A DNA stretch of 7,648 bases from AC-37 sp036389105 (GTDB lineage Bacteria; Actinomycetota; Thermoleophilia; Solirubrobacterales; Thermoleophilaceae), in assembly GCA_036389105.1 (NCBI GenBank), contig DASVQK010000038.1, positions 1-7,648 of the forward strand. The letters run 5' to 3'. Under the pieces are notes generated by a model that saw only the letters and a program-made list of their open reading frames with translations, ran no database searches and was not told the origin of the DNA. A program made the translations under genes and the position numbers. Below are positions 1-6,668 of this stretch, one piece after another (the first letter of the stretch is position 1; each line of letters opens with the position of its first letter).

Positions 1-714
1 GAGGGCTGCACCGCCCCCGTGTGGACCTCGGACTCGCTGCACTCCGCGGTGGTCGAGCTGATCGCCAAGCCGGGCGCCCGGATCCGCTACACGACCGTCC
101 AGAACTGGTCGCAGAACGTCTACAACCTCGTCGCCAAGCGCGCCGTCGCCGAGGCGGGGGCCACCGTCGAGTGGGTGGACTGCAACCTCGGCTCGAAGCT
201 GACCATGAAGTATCCGAGCGTCTACCTCATGGGCGAGGAGGCGCACGGCGAGATCCTGTCGATCGCGTTCGCCGGCGCCGGCCAGCACCAGGACGCCGGC
301 GGCAAGGTCGTCCACGCCGCGCCGCGGACGACGTCGAACATCTTCGCCAAGTCGATCTCGAAGGACGGCGGGCGCTCCAGCTACCGCGGCCTGCTCGAGG
401 TCGCGAAGGGCGCCACGGAGTCGCGCTCCAAGGTCGTGTGCGACGCGCTGCTGCTGGATGAGCACTCGCGCTCGGACACCTACCCCACGATCAGGATCGG
501 CGAGGACGACGTCAACGTGGGCCACGAGGCCACGGTCTCGAAGATCGGCGAGGAGCAGCTCTTCTACCTCCAGTCGCACGGCATCCCGGAGGAGGAGGCG
601 TCCAAGCTGATCGTCAACGGCTTCATCGAGCCGATCACCAAGGAGCTCCCGATGGAGTACGCGGTGGAGATGAACCGCTTGATCGAATTGCAGATGGAGG
701 GCTCGATTGGCTGA
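1..714 (+). CDS. sufB: Fe-S cluster assembly scaffold SufB, C-terminal half (5' end outside window)
   Basis: This is the C-terminal 237 residues of SufB, the scaffold subunit of the cytosolic SufBCD complex on which Fe-S clusters are built. The frame is open from base 1 and begins with the SufB hallmark EGCTAP, so the real start lies upstream. The right-handed beta-helix core is followed by the C-terminal helical part (EEQLFYLQSHGI, then GFIEPI). Window residue C147, in SKVVCDALLL, corresponds to E. coli SufB C405. E176, in VGHEATVSKI, corresponds to E434; the 29-residue spacing between the two is the same as in E. coli. These are the residues known to be essential for cluster assembly, so the protein looks functional. 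Its TGA stop (712-714) overlaps the sufD start by 8 bp, implying co-transcription and probably translational coupling. Identification is near certain. Confidence 0.97.
   Translation, partial: EGCTAPVWTSDSLHSAVVELIAKPGARIRYTTVQNWSQNVYNLVAKRAVAEAGATVEWVDCNLGSKLTMKYPSVYLMGEEAHGEILSIAFAGAGQHQDAGGKVVHAAPRTTSNIFAKSISKDGGRSSYRGLLEVAKGATESRSKVVCDALLLDEHSRSDTYPTIRIGEDDVNVGHEATVSKIGEEQLFYLQSHGIPEEEASKLIVNGFIEPITKELPMEYAVEMNRLIELQMEGSIG
696..700 (+). promoter_or_regulatory. Shine-Dalgarno sequence of sufD
   Basis: GGAGG lies inside the last codons of sufB, 6 nt before the TTG at 707. It is the best ribosome-binding site in the window and supports TTG as the real sufD start. Confidence 0.7.
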
Positions 715-1924
715 GGCCGTCGTCCACGAGCCCGGCTGGTTGGCGGCGCGCCGGGAGCGCGCCGCTCGTCTGTCCGGGCAGCTCGAACTCCCGCGGTTCA
801 AGGGCAGGGCGGGCTGGGAGTTCACGGACCTGAGCCGCCTCGACCTGGCCGGGTACGAGCCGGCCGAGGCGCTGTCCGAGGGCGGCGCGGCGGTCCTGGA
901 CCCGCCCGACGGCGCGCTGCGCGCCGGCGACGACGCGGGCGAGCCCACCGTCTGCTCGCTGAGCGAGGCCGCGGAGCGGCACCCGGAGCTCGTGGAGCGC
1001 CACCTCGGCGGGGTCGTGCCCGACGACGATCCGTTCGTGGTCCGCAACGACGCCGCCTGGGCAGGCGGGTTGTTCGTGCACGTGCCGGCCGGCGCGCGGC
1101 TCGAGGCCCCCGTCGCGCACCAGGCGGTGCAGCCCGCTGACGGCAGCGTCGTGAATCACCGCACGCTGATCGTGCTCGAGGAGGGCGCGGAGGCCGAGGT
1201 CTGGGAGCAGTTCCTGAGCGCCGAGGACCACTCCGACGCGGTCTTCAACGTGGTGACCGAGCTGGTCGTGGGGCAGAACGCGCGCCTGCGCTACGTGGGC
1301 GCGCAGGGCCTGTCCGAGAAGACGTGGATCTTCGGCACCCAGCGCGCGGTCGTGGACCGCGACGGCTCGCTGGACTGGGCGACGCTCGGGTTCGGCTCGG
1401 GCGGCGGCAAGGTGCGCATGGACACGCAGCTGCGCGGCCCCGGCGCAGGCGCCAAGGTCACGGGCGCGTACGCCGGCCGGGGCCGCCAGCACCTGGACTT
1501 CGACACCACGCAGGAGCACGCCGCTCCCAACACCAGCTCCGACCTGGCCTTCCGCGGCGTGCTCGGCGGACGCTCGACGGCGGTGTGGCGGGGCATGATC
1601 AAGGTCGACCCGGGCGCCCAGCAGACCGACGCGTTCCAGGAGAGCCGCAACCTGCTGCTCTCCCCGCGCGCGCACGCGGACGCGATCCCGGGGCTGGAGA
1701 TCCTGGCCAACGACGTGCGCTGCACCCACGCGGCCGCGATCGCGCAGGTGGACAAGGACCAGCTCTTCTACCTGATGTCCCGCGGCCTGCGTCGCGAGCA
1801 GGCCACGCGCCTGGTCATCGACGGCTTCCTCCAGGCGCTGTCGGACCGCTTCGCGGAAGGCCCGCTGCGCGACTCGATCTCGGGCGCGCTGGAGCGGCGG
1901 CTCGAGGCCGTGCTGTCGGCCTGA
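707..1924 (+). CDS. sufD: Fe-S cluster assembly protein SufD
   Basis: SufD (405 aa, normal length for the family) pairs with SufB in the SufBC2D complex and is needed for iron entry and cluster assembly. The N-terminal helical part contains the family signature RFKGRAGWEFTDLSRLDL (about residues 31-48). The beta-helix core follows, then the C-terminal motif CTHAAAIAQVDKDQLFYLMSRGL. H341 in CTHAAA corresponds to the functional E. coli SufD H360. The TTG start is chosen because a GGAGG lies 6 nt upstream and because MAEAVVHEPGWL gives the expected N-terminus; it overlaps the sufB stop by 8 bp. In many actinobacteria sufC, sufS and sufU follow sufD, but here an M20 peptidase follows after 45 bp, so those genes must be upstream or elsewhere. 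Confidence 0.96.
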   Translation: MAEAVVHEPGWLAARRERAARLSGQLELPRFKGRAGWEFTDLSRLDLAGYEPAEALSEGGAAVLDPPDGALRAGDDAGEPTVCSLSEAAERHPELVERHLGGVVPDDDPFVVRNDAAWAGGLFVHVPAGARLEAPVAHQAVQPADGSVVNHRTLIVLEEGAEAEVWEQFLSAEDHSDAVFNVVTELVVGQNARLRYVGAQGLSEKTWIFGTQRAVVDRDGSLDWATLGFGSGGGKVRMDTQLRGPGAGAKVTGAYAGRGRQHLDFDTTQEHAAPNTSSDLAFRGVLGGRSTAVWRGMIKVDPGAQQTDAFQESRNLLLSPRAHADAIPGLEILANDVRCTHAAAIAQVDKDQLFYLMSRGLRREQATRLVIDGFLQALSDRFAEGPLRDSISGALERRLEAVLSA

Positions 1925-1941
1925 CCCGCAGGGCTCGGTTC

Positions 1942-1958
1942 CGGCCACGCCACGGCCG
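1942..1958 (+). other. short GC hairpin after sufD
   Basis: CGGCC (1942-1946) and GGCCG (1954-1958) can form a 5-bp all-GC stem with a 7-nt loop, 18 bp after the sufD stop. There is no T-run after it. It could be a weak actinobacterial-type terminator, but at this GC content such a stem also arises by chance. Confidence 0.2.
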
Positions 1959-1963
1959 ATACT
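1958..1963 (+). promoter_or_regulatory. possible -10 box of a leaderless promoter for the M20 peptidase gene
   Basis: GATACT resembles the actinobacterial -10 element, with the key A2 and T6 present. It ends 6 nt before the GTG at 1970, where transcription would be expected to begin on the start codon. No Shine-Dalgarno sequence is visible before this GTG and no clear -35 is seen. This is inference from spacing alone. Confidence 0.3.
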
Positions 1964-1969
1964 GACCGC

Positions 1970-3103
1970 GTGCACCCCTGGGTCGAGGACGAGGCGGCGC
2001 GCATGGCGCGCCGCGCAGAGCGCGAGCTGGAGGCGCTCGTGGCCGTGTCGTCGCCGTCGGGCGACCGGCACGGCGCCGAGGAGGCCGTGTCGCTCTGCGC
2101 GGCGCTCGTGCCCGACGAGGCCGAGCTCGAGCGGCTGCCGTGCTCCACCGAGGGCCACGCGGACGACCTGCTGGCCCGCGTGCGCGGCTCCGGCGAGGGC
2201 CGGCTGCTGCTGCTCGGCCACCTCGACACGGTGGTGGGGCACGACGCCCATCGGCCGCTGGCGCGCGAGGGCGACAGGCTGGTCGGCTCGGGCGCGGTGG
2301 ACATGAAGGGCGGCGTGGTGCTCGCCCTCGGCGTGCTCCAGGCGCTGTCCGCGCGAGCCGACGGCTTCGCCGAGGTGGTGCTGCTCCTGGTGAACGACGA
2401 GGAGTGGCGCGTGGGCACGCTGCACCACTCGCCGCTGTTCGAGGGCTTCGACGGCTGCCTCTGCTTCGAGGCGGGACAGCTCGGCCCGGACGGAGCGGAG
2501 GGCGTGGTGGTCAAGCGCAAGGCGGCCAGCACCCTCCACGTGCGTGCGCAGGGGGTGTCGTCGCACTCGGGCTCGGCGCCCGACCGCGGGCGCAACGCGC
2601 TGCTGGCCCTGGCGGTCGCCGCCGAGCGCGTGGCGGCGTGCCACGACCCCCACGGGCATGACCGCCTGAGCGCCGTGCCGACGATCATGAACAGCGGCGA
2701 GGCGTTCAACGTGGTCCCCTCGAACGGCGAGCTGTTCTGCGACCTTCGCGCGGAGACCGCGTCCGCCTTCGACCGCGTGGTGGAGGCGGTTCCCGCCGAG
2801 GTGGGCGGCGCCAAGCTCGACCCGAGCATCGTGCGCCTGTGGCCGGGGATGGACGCGCGCGAGCCCACGCGCGAGCTGCTCGCCCGCGCCGCCGAGGTGC
2901 TGGGCCGGCCGGTGGTGGGGATGGAGCGCGGCGGCGCCAGCGACGCCAGCCACGTGGCCACGGTCGTGCCGGTCACCGTGGACGGGCTGGGCCCGCGCGG
3001 CGGCCGCGCTCACAACCCGGACGAGTACGTGCTCGGCGAGTCGCTGCACAGCCGCGCCGAGGTGGCGCTGGCCGTAACCGCGGCGCTGCTCGGCCTGGCC
3101 TGA
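1970..3103 (+). CDS. M20-family metallopeptidase (ArgE/DapE/CPG2-like)
   Basis: A 377-aa protein of the M20 di-zinc hydrolase family, which includes acetylornithine deacetylase, succinyl-DAP desuccinylase and carboxypeptidase G2; these remove acyl groups or C-terminal residues. All metal and catalytic positions appear present: H84 and D86 in GHLDT, bridging D111 in AVDMKGG, catalytic E144 and metal-binding E145 in NDEE, E167 in CFEAG, and the last ligand H348 in AHNPDE. The dimerisation-domain motif SSHSGSAPDRGRNAL (about 197-211) contains H199, which reaches the partner active site in relatives. There is no signal peptide, so it is probably cytosolic. The layout, with the EAGQ segment and SHSG, is closest to glutamate carboxypeptidase-like members. 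The substrate cannot be told from sequence, and no arginine or lysine biosynthesis genes are nearby. GTG at 1970 is the first plausible start; no ribosome-binding site is evident. Confidence 0.9.
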   Translation: MHPWVEDEAARMARRAERELEALVAVSSPSGDRHGAEEAVSLCAALVPDEAELERLPCSTEGHADDLLARVRGSGEGRLLLLGHLDTVVGHDAHRPLAREGDRLVGSGAVDMKGGVVLALGVLQALSARADGFAEVVLLLVNDEEWRVGTLHHSPLFEGFDGCLCFEAGQLGPDGAEGVVVKRKAASTLHVRAQGVSSHSGSAPDRGRNALLALAVAAERVAACHDPHGHDRLSAVPTIMNSGEAFNVVPSNGELFCDLRAETASAFDRVVEAVPAEVGGAKLDPSIVRLWPGMDAREPTRELLARAAEVLGRPVVGMERGGASDASHVATVVPVTVDGLGPRGGRAHNPDEYVLGESLHSRAEVALAVTAALLGLA

Positions 3104-3146
3104 CGCGGCGCGCAAGGCGCGACCTCCTCGTGCCGATGAACGGACT

Positions 3147-3722
3147 GTGCGCCGCCGCCAGCTCATCGCCGTGCTCGCGCTCGCGTGCGCCCCGCTCGCG
3201 AGCACGACGCAGGCCGCCGCCGCGGAGCTGCCGATCGAGCCGTTTCGCTACGACTACGCCAAGCGCTGCCTGAAGCGCCCGCAGGCCGGCACGCTGGCGC
3301 TCCAGTCGTGGCTCGAGCGCCATTCGCGCGGCGTGTTCTGGGGGATCGTGCGCTGCGAGAAGCTGAGCGGGTCGAGCTACAGCCTGCACTCCGAGGGGCG
3401 GGCGATCGACTGGCACCTGGACGCCCACGACGGGTCCGACCGTCGCGACGCGCGGCGCCTGATAGAGCTCCTGCTGGCCCCGGACGCCGACGGCAACAGC
3501 CACGCCCTGGCGCGGCGCATGGGCGTGCAGGAGATCATCTGGAGCTGTCGCGCATGGTGGGCGGGCGAGAGCGGCATGCGCCGCTACTCGCTCTGCTTCG
3601 ACTCGAAGGGCCGTGCCAAGCGGGTGGACGACACGAGCGCCCACCGCAACCACCTCCACATCGGCCTGAGCTGGGCGGGCGCGCGCAAGCGGACGAGCTT
3701 CTGGCGGCACGGCGCGGGGTAG
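3147..3722 (+). CDS. secreted zinc-peptidase-like protein (M15/LAS-type HxxxxxxD...HxH motif)
   Basis: A 191-aa exported protein. Residues 1-26 form a Sec signal peptide: basic MRRRQ, a hydrophobic LIAVLALA stretch, then cleavage after an Ala run before ELPIEP. The mature part has HSEGRAIDW (H81, D88) and DTSAHRNHLHIGL (H166, H169, H171). This matches the His/Asp/His zinc site of LAS-type peptidases (M15 D-Ala-D-Ala carboxypeptidases and relatives), so a role in cutting peptidoglycan peptides or another extracellular amide is likely but unproven. The segment around RRMGVQEIIWSCRAWW (about 123-138) is typical of the uncharacterised actinobacterial subgroup. Four cysteines in the mature part (C41, C70, C134, C150) could form two disulfides. 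C14 lies in the signal peptide, but the lipobox is poor (A at -3). GTG 3147 is chosen because it gives the complete signal peptide; the nearby ATG at 3136 is in another frame. Confidence 0.8.
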   Translation: MRRRQLIAVLALACAPLASTTQAAAAELPIEPFRYDYAKRCLKRPQAGTLALQSWLERHSRGVFWGIVRCEKLSGSSYSLHSEGRAIDWHLDAHDGSDRRDARRLIELLLAPDADGNSHALARRMGVQEIIWSCRAWWAGESGMRRYSLCFDSKGRAKRVDDTSAHRNHLHIGLSWAGARKRTSFWRHGAG

Positions 3723-3723
3723 G
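3716..3723 (+). promoter_or_regulatory. Shine-Dalgarno-like sequence before the GH15 gene
   Basis: GGGGTAGG spans the TAG stop of the preceding secreted-protein gene and lies 9 nt before the ATC at 3733. It is a purine-rich SD-like site at normal spacing. This is the main positional argument for initiation near 3733 rather than at GTG 3808. Confidence 0.45.
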
Positions 3724-3732
3724 CTCCCGCGG

Positions 3733-5628
3733 ATCTCGTCGCAGGCCCTACACGCGCGCAGCTCCTTCCCGCCGATCGGCGACTACGCCTTCCTCTCCGA
3801 CGGCGAGGTGGCCGCGCTGGTGGCGCCCAGCGGGAACGTGGAGTGGCTGTGCCTGCCCCAGTTCGACTCGCCGAGCGTGCTGGCGGCCATCCTGGACCGC
3901 GACGCCGGGCGCTTCCGCGTGGGGCCCTCCGACGTGCAGGTGCCGGCGGCGCGTCGTTACCTGCCCGGCAGCATGGTGCTGGAGACCACCTGGAAGGCGC
4001 GCACGGGCTGGCTCGTGGTGCGCGACGCATTGACCGTCGGCCCGTGGCACCACGTGGAGGAGCGTGCTCATCGCCAGCGCCGCCCGCCCGCCGACTGGGA
4101 GGCCGACCACGTGCTGGTGCGCACGGCGCGCTGTGCCCAGGGGATCGTCGAGCTCCAGGTGGAGTGCGAGCCGATGTTCGACTACGCCAGGGCCGCCGCC
4201 GAGTGGGAGTACGTGGGCAACACGTATCACCACGCGGTGGCCAGAGGCGGCGATTCGGACGTCGAGCTGTGCCTGAACACGGACCTGCGCGTCGGCTTCG
4301 AGGGCCCGCGCGCCAGCGCGCGCACGACGCTGCGCGAGGGCGACACCGCGTTCGTGGCGCTGTCGTGGTCGGAGCACGGCGGTCCGACCACCTTCCACGA
4401 CGCGTTCGAGCGCATGGACGTGACCTCCGACTTCTGGCGCGAGTGGCTGTCCCAGGGCCAGTTCCCGGACCATCCGTGGCGCGCCCAGCTCGAGCGCGCG
4501 GCCCTGACGCTGCGCGGCCTGCACTACGCGCCCACCGGCGCAATCGCGTCGGCGGCCACCACCTCGCTGCCGCGCGTTCCCGGCGGCGAGCGAAACTACG
4601 ACTACCGCTACGCCTTCATGCGCGACGCGGCGTTCACGCTGTGGGGCGCCTACGCGATGGGGTTCGACTGGGAGGCCGACAGCTTCTTCTACTTCCTGGC
4701 CGAGCTGTGCGAGGACGGCAGCGAGCTGCAGAACATCTACGGGGTGAGCGGCGAGCGCGAGCTGGAGGAGCACAGGCTCGACCACCTGTCGGGCTACGAG
4801 AACTCGCGCCCCGTGCGGATCGGCAACGAGGCCTACAAGTACGACCAGCACGACATCTGGGGGGCGATGCTGGACGCCGCGTACCTGCACGCGAAGTCGC
4901 GCGACCAGCTTCCGGACCGGATCTGGCCGATCGTGGAGCAGCAGGCCCAGGCCGCGGTGCAGAACTGGAAGAAACCGGACCGCGGCATCTGGTCCACGCG
5001 CGGCGACCCCAAGCACTACACGTCCTCGAAGGTCATGTGCTGGGTGGCCGCGGACCGCGGCGCGCGTCTGGCGGCGCTGCGCGAGGAGGACGAGCTGGCC
5101 GAGAAGTGGGATCAGGCGGCCCACGAGATACGCGACGACGTGATCGAGCACGGGCTGAGCAAGCGCGGCGTGTTCCGCCAGCACTACGACACCGACGCGC
5201 TGGATGCGTCGCTGCTCCTGATGGCGCTCACGCGCTTCCTGCCGCCGGACGACGAGCGGCTGGCCAAGACCGTGCTGGCCATCGCCGACGAGCTGGTCGA
5301 GGACGGCCTGGTCCTGCGTCAGCGGCCCGAGGAGGAGGACTTCGCCGTGGAGGGCGAGACCTTCACCGTGTGCTCGTTCTGGCTCGTCTCGTCGCTTGCG
5401 GAGATCGGCGAGGTGGAGCGCGCGCGCGAGATGTGCGAACGGCTGATGGCGCTGGCCAGCCCCCTGGGCCTGTACGCCGAGCACCTCGACCCCGACACCG
5501 GCCGCCACCTGGGCAACTTCCCGCACGCGTTCACGCACCTGGCGCTGGTGAACGCGGCGCTGCACGTGATCAGGGCCGAGGGCCAGCCCGTGGGCGACCC
5601 GCGGCTCGACCGCGCGACGACGGCCTAG
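3733..5628 (+). CDS. GH15 family glycoside hydrolase (glucoamylase/trehalase-like), start codon uncertain
   Basis: A GH15 protein of about 631 aa, or 606 aa if begun at the first canonical start, GTG 3808; the family is usually near 600. It has an N-terminal beta-sandwich (to about residue 255) and an (alpha/alpha)6 barrel. Visible motifs are WLCLPQFDSPSV, NYDYRYAFMRD, RPVRIGN, HYTSSKVMCWVA and LGNFPHAFTHLALVNAAL. Relatives hydrolyse alpha-glucans or trehalose in the cytoplasm; the substrate here is unknown. The conserved PPIGDYAFLSD segment (3769-3801) lies in frame upstream of GTG 3808, so that GTG is too late. Between the in-frame stop at 3667 and 3808 there is no ATG, GTG, TTG or CTG. The ATC at 3733 gives a typical N-terminus (M)SSQALHARSSF and follows an SD-like GGGGTAGG by 9 nt. 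The base Glu is kept (GLYAEH, codon 5479), but the usual acid Glu of GIWE is Ser (codon 4993). Stop is TAG at 5626. Confidence 0.88.
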   Translation: MSSQALHARSSFPPIGDYAFLSDGEVAALVAPSGNVEWLCLPQFDSPSVLAAILDRDAGRFRVGPSDVQVPAARRYLPGSMVLETTWKARTGWLVVRDALTVGPWHHVEERAHRQRRPPADWEADHVLVRTARCAQGIVELQVECEPMFDYARAAAEWEYVGNTYHHAVARGGDSDVELCLNTDLRVGFEGPRASARTTLREGDTAFVALSWSEHGGPTTFHDAFERMDVTSDFWREWLSQGQFPDHPWRAQLERAALTLRGLHYAPTGAIASAATTSLPRVPGGERNYDYRYAFMRDAAFTLWGAYAMGFDWEADSFFYFLAELCEDGSELQNIYGVSGERELEEHRLDHLSGYENSRPVRIGNEAYKYDQHDIWGAMLDAAYLHAKSRDQLPDRIWPIVEQQAQAAVQNWKKPDRGIWSTRGDPKHYTSSKVMCWVAADRGARLAALREEDELAEKWDQAAHEIRDDVIEHGLSKRGVFRQHYDTDALDASLLLMALTRFLPPDDERLAKTVLAIADELVEDGLVLRQRPEEEDFAVEGETFTVCSFWLVSSLAEIGEVERAREMCERLMALASPLGLYAEHLDPDTGRHLGNFPHAFTHLALVNAALHVIRAEGQPVGDPRLDRATTA

Positions 5629-5638
5629 GCCCCCGGCG

Positions 5639-6010
5639 CTACGCGGAGCCGCGCTCCGGGCGCCGCGACTGCCACGGCCAGCGCCCCTCGAGCTCCACGT
5701 CGAGGGTGAAGCTGAGGAAGGTCCGGACCGCCACCACGACGGCCAGGACGCCGACGCCCCGGAACGTGGGCGAGACGGCCACCGTCCTGATGATGTCGGC
5801 CGCAACCAGGAACTCCAGCCCCAGGAGGATCGCGCGGCCCACCTGCTGGCGGTAGACCCGGTACGCGGTCGGGCGGTCCGCGCGGGACCTCATCGCGATG
5901 AGGAACACCACGGTGGCGACCACCAGCCCTGACACGACGACAACCACGCCGGCGCCGTCGATCACCTTCGAGATCGCGTCGACCGTGCTCTTGAAGTCCG
6001 CGTCGCTCAT
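5639..6010 (-). CDS. DUF1622 family membrane protein
   Basis: A 123-aa integral membrane protein matching the DUF1622 family, whose function is unknown. Three hydrophobic segments are visible at about residues 19-40, 57-78 and 84-104. Between the first two is a basic cytoplasmic-type loop (RSRADRPTAYRVYRQQVGR). The family-typical motif ILLGLEFLVAADIIRTVAV (61-79) is followed by VRTFLSFTLDVELEGRWPW (95-113). Its ATG lies 30 bp after the nfuA stop, so read-through from nfuA is possible. A promoter-like TACCGT box 8 nt before the ATG could also give it its own start. It ends 10 bp from the convergent GH15 stop, with no visible bidirectional terminator in that gap. The family assignment is from recalled conserved motifs and is fairly sure; no function should be inferred. 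Confidence 0.88.
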   Translation of the reverse strand: MSDADFKSTVDAISKVIDGAGVVVVVSGLVVATVVFLIAMRSRADRPTAYRVYRQQVGRAILLGLEFLVAADIIRTVAVSPTFRGVGVLAVVVAVRTFLSFTLDVELEGRWPWQSRRPERGSA

Positions 6011-6012
6011 GG

Positions 6013-6025
6013 CAGGCGACGGTAG
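6013..6025 (-). promoter_or_regulatory. promoter-like box before the DUF1622 gene
   Basis: On the minus strand this reads CTACCGTCGCCTG and contains TACCGT (6024-6019), which fits the actinobacterial -10 pattern TANNNT, 8 nt before the ATG. The same 13-mer with one change occurs before nfuA (6681-6669). No convincing -35 is visible. The placement would give a leaderless or nearly leaderless transcript. Confidence 0.35.
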
Positions 6026-6040
6026 ACAGTGGGCCGGTCG

Positions 6041-6664
6041 CTACGCGGGGGCGGGCTGGAAGTACGGGTTCTCGCCGGACTCGTGGTCGGTCACATCGAC
6101 CACGCGGCGGATCTCCGGCACGGCCTGGAGGATCGCGGACTCGATGCCCTGGTCGAGCGTCACGGTCGCCATCCCGCAGCCCTGGCAGCCGCCGCCGAGG
6201 CGCACGAAGACGGTGTCGCCCTCCACGCGCTCGAGGCGCGCCATCCCGCCGTGCTGGGCGATGGCGGGGTTGATCTGACGGTCGATGACCTGCGCCACGC
6301 GTGTCGCCACGTCGCCGCTCAGCCCCTCCGGGGCGGCGTCGCCCACCTCGATCGAGGGCCGGTTGGGGTTTCGCACCATCAGGCCGCCGGCCATCAGGTC
6401 GTCGGACCAGTCGATCTCGGCGCCGCGCAGGATCTCGACGTCCTGGCCGGGGACGACGACGGGCAGGCTCCCGAACCGCAGCAACGAGGCGTCGGGTCCG
6501 GCGCTCGCGGCGGGCTTCAGCGACAGGTTGTAGGTGAACTCGCCCCGATGCACGCCCGTCACCTCGACCCACATCGCCTGGGCGTCCGCGTCTTCCACGC
6601 CGGCGCGGAAGCCCTCGACCTTCTCGCGTGCCTTCTCGGTCAGGTGGATGATCTGCTCAGCCAT
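6041..6664 (-). CDS. nfuA: NfuA-like Fe-S cluster carrier (degenerate A-type domain plus NifU C-terminal domain)
   Basis: A 207-aa Fe-S carrier. Residues 1-90 resemble the HesB/IscA-type fold (IIHLTEKAREKVEGF, then WVEVTG) but lack its cysteines, as in E. coli NfuA. Residues about 118-195 are the NifU-type domain (NPAIAQHGGMARLERV) with CxxC in GGCQGCGMA, C160 and C163, which binds a [4Fe-4S] cluster at a dimer interface. The tail GENPYF is typical. NfuA proteins carry clusters from the SUF or ISC scaffold to apo-proteins, which fits the sufBD genes in the same window although they are on the opposite strand. ATG 6664 is chosen because MAEQIIHLTEKA is the family N-terminus. An in-frame ATG at 6730 would add 22 unconserved residues running through an inverted repeat. 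A GGAG lies only 2 nt from the ATG, too close for a good SD. Confidence 0.93.
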   Translation of the reverse strand: MAEQIIHLTEKAREKVEGFRAGVEDADAQAMWVEVTGVHRGEFTYNLSLKPAASAGPDASLLRFGSLPVVVPGQDVEILRGAEIDWSDDLMAGGLMVRNPNRPSIEVGDAAPEGLSGDVATRVAQVIDRQINPAIAQHGGMARLERVEGDTVFVRLGGGCQGCGMATVTLDQGIESAILQAVPEIRRVVDVTDHESGENPYFQPAPA

Positions 6665-6668
6665 TCTC

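Noticed and set aside
3104..3121. Hairpin CGCGC-AAG-GCGCG (3109-3121) after the M20 peptidase as a terminator
   Set aside because: Only 5 bp with a 3-nt loop and no T-run; expected by chance at this GC content.
3147..3190. Lipoprotein signal for the secreted zinc-peptidase-like protein (C14)
   Set aside because: The residues before C14 (A-L-A) do not fit the lipobox well at -3, and a standard Ala-rich cleavage site follows; Sec signal peptidase I is preferred.
635..3205. 856-codon open frame on the minus strand opposite sufD and the M20 peptidase
   Set aside because: The translation is low-complexity Ala/Arg/His/Val-rich with no recognisable domain, and it lies antisense to two clearly conserved genes. 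It is a GC-driven shadow frame.
5629..5638. Bidirectional terminator between the convergent GH15 and DUF1622 genes
   Set aside because: The 10-bp gap contains no inverted repeat or T/A-run; any terminator must lie inside the coding ends and none was seen.
3748..5805. 685-codon open frame on the minus strand opposite the GH15 gene
   Set aside because: Arg/Ala/Gly-biased composition with no motif, fully antisense to the GH15 gene and also running into the DUF1622 region; a shadow frame.
3843..5855. 670-codon open frame on the plus strand overlapping GH15 in another frame
   Set aside because: Arg/Gly/Ala-rich translation without domain signals; the GH15 frame explains the sequence.
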